Below, piece by piece: positions 55,126-64,000 of a DNA stretch of 64,000 bases. The notes beneath the pieces were generated by a model. That model saw nothing but the letters and a program-made list of their open reading frames with translations, had not been told where the DNA came from and searched no databases. The stretch comes from Candolleomyces eurysporus (taxonomy: Eukaryota; Basidiomycota; Agaricomycetes; Agaricales; Psathyrellaceae). The DNA is taken from contig JANBPK010000806.1 of NCBI GenBank assembly GCA_027579435.1, forward strand, positions 186,001 to 250,000, in the 5' to 3' direction. A program made the translations under genes and the position numbers. Within the stretch, counting starts at the first letter, position 1. Each line of letters opens with the position of its first letter.

Positions 55126-57305
55126 CTAATTCTGCTGCCTCTCCACCTGATTCGCGACTACACCACACCTCGTCGTTTCCTCTTCCGACTCTACTTCCAA
55201 CACACTCCCACTTCCTTTACTCCCGTCTGGCACCTGCTGCAAGACAATTTTATTCCTTTTCACGGGGGTGTACTTGGTCCAGACAGGCGAACGCGATAGT
55301 TTGGAGGAGTTAGGGTCCCCAGTCCTCACGAAGGACAACCAATACGCGATCAGTTCAGAGGCGAAAGCTGTTTCGACTGAAGTCATGTCAGAGAATGTGG
55401 CCGTTCCGTTGAGTCTGCGGGCAGTAATAGATGAGACGATGGAAAGGTGTATGTGGTATTTTTCGCCCGACGCACCCAGTATTGGTCCCCAAGAACATCA
55501 TCCAATTATCAGCGGTATGTGTCACTGCTGGGCTTGGGTTCGTAGGGTTTCGTTGATTATAGCGGTAAACCCAGGTGTCGACGGTTTCGGAAAAAGCGGT
55601 TCCTAGGATGGTACTCTATCACCGTTGTTAGTAGAGTTTGGGCATCCTCTTACATGTCGCTTACAGCGCATTTAAATTCAGAATCTCCTGTAACGGTTTG
55701 GAATCGAAGAGCGTCGGAGGAAAAACTTTGAATAGGGTATGCCTGGTCGACGTGAAATTTCAGGGACGCACGACAACACCATAAACTTGGATATGCTCAC
55801 CTGATCAAGCTCAATGACTTCCTCGTCCGTGATAGAGGGGAAGAACTGACGGAGTGCAACTCCAAAATCCGTTCCAACCGAGTACGTCTCATTGGTCGTT
55901 GCCCTGCAGACATTTAGTTGAAGTGCTCCGTCTATTGTTATCTTACCACTCACCCAACAATCAATGGAACTCGGGCAAACTTGCCCTCAGATATCAACCT
56001 GGTTGGGAAATCCTCGATAACATTCCCATCGACAACCGGATGGAACTTGTTATAACCTGAGGCAATGCTGGAAGATACGCGTATGCGTGAGCTCAAGTAA
56101 GAAGCAAGAGTTGGATGGACTACTTACAAGCTGGGAGGAACAGCGCTATCCTGTGCACGAGCTAGTGCATCTAGTGGAGCCTTGCGGAGACAATCCAATT
56201 GCTCAGGAATCAGCCCTGCCCCACAGCCAGCCTTGTCGGCGTAGTATTGGAACAAAGGCTATCACAGAGCAACTGGTCAGCCCACTTCTCGCAGAATCAA
56301 TCCAAGGGTAAAAGACATACCGTCTGCTGCTCAGGTGTAGGCAGAGGCGTCCGATACACGCTCTGCGCAATAGCACCTGTAAATAGCCGCTCTCCTTGCC
56401 CGACCCGAGCAACGAGATGAAGTTCAACTGAAGAGCCTCCGGCACTTTCCCCGTTGATAGTGACTTTGCTTGGGTCGCCCCCAAAGCTCGCGATATTATC
56501 CTGAACCCATCTCAGCGCCTGAATTTGGTCAAGGAACCCTGCGTTCAAGTCCCCATTCGCCGGATCGCGCAGCTCTGGGATTGAGAGGAAGCCAAAGGAA
56601 GAGAGTCGATAGTACACAGAGACGATCACGACGTCGGGACTCTGGTTGATCCAATGGTCGAAAGGTCTGTTTCGTGGGTTTCCGAAGATGTAGGCTAAAG
56701 ATAGTAGGCAGGAGATTTTTAGTTACGAGATGATGATGGCAAAGTAGCCGTGACCGATATACTCACCTCCTCCATGGATATAGAACAGAACCGGCACTAA
56801 GGCACATCCTCAGACTACTCCACAAGCTTGGGGAAGAAGAAGAATGGAAACACCCGCACATTTGCTTCTCCTAGTGGCACCAGCCGGGGTATAAATGTTG
56901 ATCTTCAAGCAATCTTCGCTCCCGGCGCCTCCAGCATCTCCGGCTAGTCTCCTTTCACATTGAAGAATCAACGAGACTTGGAGAAGACGTACCTCCTGTA
57001 GTACCTTGAATACAGAAATTTGGATACTCTGTAGCATCCACAACCGTTCCTTTTGTCTCAGCGCTTACACGGGTAGTATTGAGAGGCAAAGGTGCCCTAA
57101 ATCGCCTCGATCCCAGCGGAGGCTCGGCATACGGGATTCCCAAATATGCGACGGTATTAGGGAAGCTCCTGTTCCCCAGATACCTCGCATATCCTGTATC
57201 GACGATGTCCCTACTATCCTGACCCGTAGGAGCAGCAAGAGCAAAGAGCGAGTCACGATGCCAGAAACCTAGCAGGAGAGCAAAGACAGACGCCAGCAGC
57301 AGCAT
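55126..57305 (-). CDS. Secreted type-B carboxylesterase/lipase
   Basis: Alpha/beta hydrolase acting on esters, probably outside the cell. Start [26 protein letters not shown] is a signal peptide. Core motifs: [28 protein letters not shown], the oxyanion strand FYIHGGGYIFG, the nucleophile elbow GESAGG, and the catalytic His region recovered by splicing as [15 protein letters not shown]. The frame there contains stops unless the exon is read as [24 protein letters not shown], which is continuous. Late motif [19 protein letters not shown] is typical. About nine introns; about 545 residues. Substrate cannot be told from sequence. Divergent from the PAF-acetylhydrolase-like gene over 743 bases. 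Confidence 0.85.
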
Positions 57306-58048
57306 GATGGTGGACTGGGAGTCGTAGCCTGAGTATTGAAGAATCAACCTGGGGGGTCAACGAGGTCAGACCCATTCTCGTTCAACTCATTTATCTGCTT
57401 GACTTTAGGAGCCCGGGCCACGCTGGTGACTGAGTTCCTCCTATTTCTCGGGTCATACTTAAATTTCTGGTCCCCAAAGAATTGCCACCGCGGAGAGAGC
57501 GGCGCTGGCTATCTCGAGGGCATTGATATAAGGTAGAGAGCGATCGGCCGGGTACAGGTGATTGGAGGACAGGAAGAAGCAACTGGCCCCGTGCCTGCTA
57601 ACACGGTGCAGCGCACACCAGGGTGATAACGTTTCAACTAGAAATGCCCAAGCAGGGACCCCACTCAGCCAACTCCCCTCCTTTGGAGTTTTCCACATCT
57701 TCGATCCTATACACCGTCGTGTACAAAGCAAGTTGCAGCAATCACCTGCCTTTCCCCTGGAGCAGCAAAAGGAAAGATAGTTTGAAGGGCTTTCGATGCC
57801 AGGGCTGAGCGCTGTCACAAAGAGTTTGTGAGATTGAGTACTTCACCCTCGCGAAGTAGCGGGCGTTGCGGCGAAGGAGGGATTCGCCCGGTCTCTCTTC
57901 AGCCGAAGAATCCACGTGAAAGGCGCCGCTTGCCTCAGAACATCGCCACATACTCAATGACATATTAGACTCGCGCAGGCCGTTTCCTCTCCTCCGCGAA
58001 AGTGAACACAACCTTCAAACCGGTCTCTAGCTGGCTTGCTTTCGACGT
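57306..58048. promoter_or_regulatory. Divergent spacer between esterase and PAF-acetylhydrolase-like genes, with CACGTG at 57913-57918
   Basis: Longest divergent spacer (743 bases). A CACGTG palindrome lies at 57913-57918 (flank AA, so not the strict RTCACGTG form). Short open frames on both strands have no motif. No TATA box assigned. Confidence 0.45.
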
Positions 58049-59955
58049 ATGCTGTTTCTTCCTGCTATCAAAGGTCGCTATGCAGTGGGAGTGACGACAT
58101 TCGTGACACCAGTGCATCCACCCCGTCCAATTGGCTCTGTCAAACTTCGAAATAGCAGTGGTAATTCAACCCCCAAGGGAGAATCCAAGCCAGCCCTCTT
58201 ATTGGAAGAGGTCGCGTACACGGCGTACTATCCAGCAAACGTTTCTGCCAAGTCGAAGAAGGGTGTTGATTGGTTCATTAGGTCCGCATCCTCTCTCGAA
58301 ATAAATGGACTAAACATTGGCATGCTCACAGACCCTACAGACCTATCAGGGAATCCTTGGATGGATTCGCAGCGTTTCTAGGTCAGTCTACGGAGCTCAG
58401 TACTCAGTTCCCATTCGTTCCCTATACTCAACGCTGCTCTTTATAGGCTGGCCGACTTGGATCTTGTGGCCCATAGTCTATCTCTTTGGATCGTTTGTGA
58501 AGGTGAGTTTGACTTGCAATCCCCTTTTGGCTTCCTTCCTGACTGCAGACCAAGATTCCTGCCTATCCAAATGTGCCCCTGCTCCATCCTCGAAACTCCG
58601 AGCGGAAGCAGGGTGAAGCCCCCATCGATAAATGGCCCCTTGTCATCTTCTCTCATGGACTAGGAGGTAGTAGGACTGCATACAGGTAAGAATTTGTTAT
58701 CAATGCTCGTTCCTGAGCGGAAAAGCTAACGTCGGTACAGTCAATTCTGCTGTAGACTAGCCGCGTCTGGTCGCGTCGTTTTGGCTGTCGAACATCGCGA
58801 CGGAACGGGGACCGTCTCTATGCCCCGTTCATGGCATGTCGATGGTAATAAATCCGAGCCGAGGACAATCGTTTACCTTCGCGAAAGTGATATCCAGTGA
58901 GTCCCTCCTCTCATGTTGCACTCGTTCACTTACCTGAATCTCGTGGTTTTAGCTGGGATGACAGTGACTCCATCCAAAGCCAACCGTTTCCACTTCGAGC
59001 AGAGCAGCTGGCCTTCCGCCACCATGAAGTCTACATAACTTACAACTCTTTCCACAAGCTAATTCATAAAGACCCTGAAGTCAAAATAGAAACAATAGAC
59101 GGGAAGCCCTTTGACGAGCAGAGTTGGGGGTTGGATGGCAGTACTGGGGAACCGTTGGTGAATTGTGACACCAACGTTGTCCTTGGAGGGCACTCTTTCG
59201 GTGGCTGCACAGTCGTAAGCTCTCTGTACCATTTCCCCCTCGCTATCTCTCTAAACTCTGCGACCTAGCTCTCTATCCTTTCTACCGATCCTCCTGCAGA
59301 ATACCTTCCTCTTCCTATCGAACGTGCAATTGTTCTGGACCCTTGGTTGGAGCCACTTCCAGCTCCTGGGCCAGTGCCAGTGGGCAAGGCAAAGAATGGA
59401 AGGCGGAATATGGTCGAAAATGGGAGCGAAGGCGCTAGTCCAACAACTTCTGTTGATGAGGTTATTGACTCTGTGAAATCGACTTTGGAAGAAAACTCCA
59501 TCGTAGGACGGCCTTCTGGTAACAATGCTGTCTCGCCGCATCCACGAATGCTTGTGATCAACTCGGAGACGTTCACTGTCTGGAAAGACCATTTCGCCCG
59601 ATTGCAAGAGGTTGTCAAAGGGTGGGAGCCTGAAGAGAAGAGTATAATCACTCTCGGTTTGTGTAGTTCTCCTAAATTGCTTTCGCACATGCTGAATTGC
59701 AACTCCCTTTCAGTCGCTTCTAAACATACCTCTTTCTCCGATTTTCCTATTCTCCCTGTTTTCTCCACGCGAACTGCCCACAGGATTTTTAATACCATCG
59801 CCAATCTCTCAGTGTCTTTCTTGGATCGCCGGTTGGAGGAGGAGCTGAAACTTACAAAGACTATCAAGAAGGACATCAAGATTATTGGGGTAAAGAAGGA
59901 TGGGAAACCTAAGAGAAAGCTAATTGGCACCCCGGGAGACGTGATCGTAGAATAG
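58049..59955 (+). CDS. Platelet-activating-factor acetylhydrolase-like lipase
   Basis: Alpha/beta hydrolase of the PAF-AH (group VII phospholipase A2) type, which releases short acyl groups from oxidised phospholipids. Start [22 protein letters not shown] at 58049, then [12 protein letters not shown]. Splicing yields [36 protein letters not shown], a hydrophobic stretch. Next are [49 protein letters not shown], the nucleophile motif GHSFGG, the Asp-containing VLDPWLEPL, and [11 protein letters not shown] with the catalytic His. The C-terminus is Lys-rich ([21 protein letters not shown]) and ends GDVIVE. About six introns; about 530 residues. No signal peptide is obvious, so it may be intracellular. 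Confidence 0.87.
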
Positions 59956-60064
59956 ACTAGCAGAATATTTTCATGATTTATGATTTCTAGAGATCATGTA
60001 TAGACACCATTACGAGCTGCGACCCCATCAAAAATGCCTGATTCCGACCTTGGTCAGACCCATC

Positions 60065-60647
60065 ATGCCGTCGACGCTCAAACTAAACGCAGTCGCGTTC
60101 ATTTCACCACAGAACCACCCCATTCTCATACGAACTTTCTCTAAGCAAGACGAGAATGCCATTAAATACCACTATATTGCCCACACAAGTCTCGACATCA
60201 TAGAAGAACGAGGTCGCTCCACCCACCTTCTTGAAGCTGCTTGAAGGTCTAATTGTTGTCCTAATAGCGAATGCGAACGGCAAGCTAGGAGACTGTTACC
60301 TTGGTCTCTTGTATTCTATGGAAGACGTTGCGGTGTATGGCTATATCACACCTTTGAAGGTGAAGATTGTATTGGCGCTGGCTCTGTCGGACTCCGTTGT
60401 AAAAGACGTTGAAGTGATCATGGTGCGCCGATTATACCCAGTCCAGTGTCGCGTAACTACTCACTCTCTTTGATAGGCGTTCAAAGCCATGCATATGGCG
60501 TACTATTCCGCGATATCAAATCCGTTTTTGAAGCTCGAGAGCTCCATGGACTCGGCCATCGACCAGTCCCCTCACATTCTTGTTGGCAGTCCCAAGTGGA
60601 AGAATTTCAGGAAACGCGTGGATGAAATTAGTCGAACGTTAGCGTGA
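60065..60647 (+). CDS. TRAPPC2L: TRAPP complex subunit 2-like (sedlin family)
   Basis: Longin-fold subunit of TRAPP tethering complexes in ER-Golgi and Golgi traffic (yeast Tca17). Start MPSTLKLNAVAFISPQNHPILIRTF at 60065, chosen because the longin strand begins here; in-frame codons upstream do not resemble the family. Next are NAIKYHYIAHTSLDIIEER, and after an intron NGKLGDCYLGLLYSMEDVAVYGYITPLKVKIVLALA. After a second intron come FKAMHMAYYSAISNPFLKLE and SPKWKNFRKRVDEISRTLA, ending at 60645-60647. Two introns; about 150 residues, as in the family. Same strand as its neighbours. Confidence 0.88.
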
Positions 60648-61099
60648 CCTCCTTTACCGACCATAAACGTTCGGCTCGTGCATGAACTCGAAGGGAGGTG
60701 ACCTTTCGTGAGTGTCAGTCCAGTCGCCATCATCGTGGTTCTGTTGCAGGTTTTCGCGGATGTTCGAGCGACCCGCGATAGCGATGCAACCCGTTCGCGG
60801 AAATGAACCTATATCCATTTACCCTTCATTGACTCAGTCTCTTCAATACCACTAGGTCTGAGACAGATACGGGGTAGACATACCAGCCAATGTAGCAAGA
60901 GCACACCATGAATATCAATCTTCCTTCTCTCGCATGCACATCGTCATCTCCGGAGAAATATCGGGTTGCTCTCGCTGTATCATTGAGGAGGTCCTTCTCT
61001 TAGGACTCACCTGATCGGCACTCAGCAATCCTATAAGACGATGAACCGTCTTTGGTTCTCGGTCGATCCCCTAATTCTCACCTTTTCCTCAAGACTGTG
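60648..61099. other. Intergenic before beta-mannosidase
   Basis: 452 bases, no supported gene. Probably the TRAPPC2L 3' UTR and the mannosidase promoter. Confidence 0.45.
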
Positions 61100-64000
61100 A
61101 TGGGGGTTGCAACCGCGAGATCTCTGGAGAGTTGGTCCTTTACGCAGGTCAATGGAGGCGAAGGAACCGCAAAAGATGAATGGCTTCCTGTCTCCTCGTT
61201 TCCGACGACCGTTCACGTAGAGCTGCTTAAGCTGGGAAAAATCCCTGACCCCGTGAGTCTTCGGAAGGTTCCAATATCAATGCTCAAATGCTCAGAGTTT
61301 GACCTGCTAGTTTGTTGGCCTCCACGAATGGGATGTTCAATGTGCGNTTTTTTTTGGATCTCATGCTCAGGATGACGTCCGTTAACGTCATGCAGGGGTC
61401 GGCGAGGCTCAGTGGGCGTTCAAATCCAAGTTCGATATATCCCAACCGGAACTAGATGCTCCAAATGCCGATCTGGTATTCGACGGTTTAGATACGTTCT
61501 CCACTGTCACTCTTGTGAGTCGAGGTCTCATAGGGGCGAGGAATCGTGGCTGACACGAAATCAGAATGGGTCAGAGATCCTGAAGTACGTCCAAAAAAGC
61601 AACATTTTGCTCTCGCTCTAACGACGAGAATTTATACAGGACGACAAACCAGTTCATTGCGCATCGGGTTTCCGTCAAGTCACTTCTTAAAGCAGGAACG
61701 AATGAACTGTTGCTCCACTTTGATAGTGCTTTCCGAAAGGCAAGTTCTAGGCGTGCATCGGCCGCTGTAACCTTCTCTCATTCCAGCCACACATCATCAG
61801 GGCAGAGAGATCGAAAAGGTTCAATCGCCCGACAAACTGGCTCTCTGGAACGGAGACTCAAGCCGGCTCCACGTCAGAAAGGCTCAATACAAGTACGTAT
61901 ATCCCGGACCTCAAACCATGTATACGGCTCAAATTTTAAATTAATGACAGCTATGGCTGGGACTGGGGTAAGTTTAATACTCAAGTCTCCGTGACTATGT
62001 TTGTACTAAGCCTTGACCTAGGCCCAGTCCTCATGACCGTCGGACCCTGGAAACCCATAACCCTCGAGACCTACACCACGCGGATCGCTGAGGTGGACGC
62101 TCGAGCTGATGTTTCCGAGAATCTGGACGCGAAGCTGTCTGCCGACATTAAGCTTTCTTCTTCGTTCACCGGTGTTGTTGATGTGCAGGTCAAGAGCCCG
62201 GCCGGGGAGGTCGTGGCGTCAGAGCGTCTGAACATCAAAGATTCAAAGGGAGCGAAGTATGAGAAAGCGTTTGCGGGTGGGGAGGTTGAGCTGTGGTATC
62301 CTGTCGGATACGGGAAGCAACCTCTCTATTCGTTGCATTTTACCCTTTTTGATCAAGTGGGCGAACTCATGACACTGTCGGCTTGCTTATCCCGCTGACT
62401 ACATACATACCAGGAAAGCCATAAGCTAGAAGAAAAGAAGCATGCCACTGCATTCCGAAGGGTCCGAATCGTCGAGGAGCCTTTAGAAAACTCTGAAGGA
62501 CTCTCTTGGCTCTTTGAAATCAACAACATCCGAATTTTCTGTGGTGGTCGGTGTCTTATGTTTCGGCTAGACGGGTATCGACTCTGACATGGCCATGTCC
62601 TCGGGCTTTTCAAGGTTCAAACTGGATTCCAGCGGATTCTTTCCTCACCACGTAAGTTTGTTCAACCCATGACCCGTGCAGGGTGTTGGTGTTGGGTCTT
62701 CTCACTCAAAGGCCGCCGGACTTACATACGTATACAGGGTCACAGAGTCAAAATATCGGGACTGGCTCGAGTTGATGGTGGCAGGCAATCAGAATATGGT
62801 CCGTGTGTGGGGAGGCGGCATTTACGAACACGAAGACTTCTATAATATATGTGACGGTAAGTCTCCGGCAACACTGTTCAAGAAATTACCAGTCACATCT
62901 GATTATTTTTTTTATTTCTTTTTCTCATGTGAAGAACTTGGACGTAAGCATTCGTCCCGTTTTCCGAGCGAGGCTCGTACTCACCGGTAATTAAGTGCTC
63001 GTTTGGCAAGATTTTATGTTTGGATGCGGGCAGGTATGTTGTGGTGATCTACTTGGCTTTTTCTTGAGGTATTCAATTTTGAGATCAACGATAACCGAAA
63101 ACAGTACCCAGCGTATGACTCTTTCGTCGAGTCCGTATCAGAGGAAGCAGTCCAGAACGTTAAGCGGTTGCGCCACCACCCGTCCGTTGTGATATTCGGT
63201 GAGTTTTCACTTGCCAGCTGCTGCATGTATCAATGTCTGAAAGTCAATTTTTGCTTCCATTGAATAGCCGGGAACAATGAAGGTCTGTCACGGTTCATTG
63301 AATATATCGCCTGTGGCGTGCTTGCAAGGTGTTTATCTGTTTTGGGATAGACTATCAGGTCGCGGAATCCTTCAAGCTGCAACTCGACTACTCAGATGAG
63401 ACATCCGATTTCCGCGATACTAATTTCCCGGCGCGATACATTTACGAAAGGGTCCTGCCCAAAGCTGTCGCTGAACATTCCAATATCCATTATCACCGGG
63501 GTTCGCCGTACAGTGGGCATGGCAAGCCAACGACCGATAGAACCTATGGTGATATTCATCAATGTGAGTTTCTTCTCTTGCAAATTCGGGTCAGATGGTA
63601 GTCCTGTGGAATATTCTGAATTTCGTGGAAGGGAACGTTTGGCATGGGTCACAAGAACCATGGCATAATTGGGACATCCTAGCTGGACGATTCGTATCAG
63701 AATTCGGAATGTCAGTAACACGCTGTTCACCCATTGATTTGATCTTTTTTTTAATCTTTCTTCAATTTACTCTTCCAGGCAAGGCTATCCCAACATCAGG
63801 ACTGTCAATTATTGGCTCGGTGGAAACACCGCCGAGGGCTTCCCTCAGTCAAGGTGTGTAGCCGTTATGTTACGAGGCTTAGTGAGCTTGAGCGCTTATC
63901 TGCCGTTTTTTGCGTTATGCAGAACTATGAACAACCATAACAAAGCCGACGGCTTTGAGCGCAGGCTTGAGGTTAGTCAAGCCCAACTTCTACGCGAAAT
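61100..64000 (+). CDS. Beta-mannosidase, glycoside hydrolase family 2, 3' partial
   Basis: Hydrolyses terminal beta-mannosyl residues in N-glycan and mannan breakdown. Start MGVATARSLESWSFTQVNG at 61100; no signal peptide, fitting the intracellular GH2 mannosidases. The N-terminal sugar-binding domain contains EAQWAFKSKFD, LVFDGLDTFSTVTLNG and YNYGWDWGPVLMTVGPW. The immunoglobulin-like domain is LDAKLSADIKLSSSF to GVVDVQVKSP. The catalytic barrel has GGSNWIPADSF, MVRVWGGGIYE, LVWQDFMFGCGQYPAY, the acid/base Glu in FAGNNE and the nucleophile Glu in SEFGMQ, split by an intron. The last visible exons read GYPNIRTVNYWL and NHNKADGFERRLE; the C-terminus lies past the window. An ambiguous base at 61347 is in an intron. 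At least fourteen introns. Confidence 0.93.

Noticed and set aside
55480..55610. In-frame stops in the carboxylesterase near the catalytic His
   Set aside because: Another frame of the same exon reads continuously through [10 protein letters not shown] to [12 protein letters not shown], the expected family sequence; the stops belong to a shadow frame.
1..64000. Search for transposons, CRISPR or a secondary metabolite cluster
   Set aside because: No transposase, reverse transcriptase, integrase, direct-repeat array, polyketide synthase or NRPS motif was seen; the genes are unrelated housekeeping functions.

Overview
The window is nuclear DNA from a filamentous basidiomycete, most likely an agaricomycete. 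Genes are dense, about 29 in 64 kb on both strands with short spacers. Nearly all are broken by short GT-AG introns of roughly 45-70 bases, and the products are typical of that group. I cannot name the species from sequence alone. I found no rRNA, tRNA, CRISPR or convincing transposon; most genes are housekeeping.

Layout. 1-2682: 3' part of an acetoacetyl-CoA synthetase. 3121-7507: three small multi-pass membrane protein genes in a row. 7733-15000: ubiquitin-conjugating enzyme UBE2H/Ubc8, THO subunit THOC5 divergent from glucose-6-phosphate dehydrogenase, a small unassigned protein, and the ER protein CCDC47. 15215-22171: a large STB6-like protein divergent from a double-RING LON-domain protein. 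22172-24818: the only long gene-poor stretch. 24819-40422: LEC1-like PX protein, CAF16-type ABC ATPase divergent from an OPY2-like membrane anchor, a UBA/Cys-rich/E2 protein, a peroxisomal nucleotide carrier and alpha-tubulin. 40651-51635: glutaminyl-tRNA synthetase, an AAA ATPase divergent from SWC4/DMAP1, VTC1, U1-C divergent from LSM3, and a DUF4050-type protein. 51792-64000: GRR1 F-box protein, a secreted carboxylesterase, a PAF-acetylhydrolase-like enzyme, TRAPPC2L and a beta-mannosidase cut by the window end.

There is no operon-like pathway. The visible organisation is in divergent pairs that share 130-750 base spacers. Five of the seven spacers carry the palindrome CACGTG, and U1-C/LSM3 joins two splicing factors on one spacer. 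Four ubiquitin-system genes (UBC8, a LONRF-like E3, a UBA-E2 protein and GRR1) lie in the window without being adjacent.

Sequence quality affects the models. The ambiguous bases sit in or beside homopolymer runs and behave as extra inserted bases; removing them restores frames in several genes. Two further homopolymers (C7 at 13167-13173, G8 at 7419-7426) appear to carry frame errors without an N.
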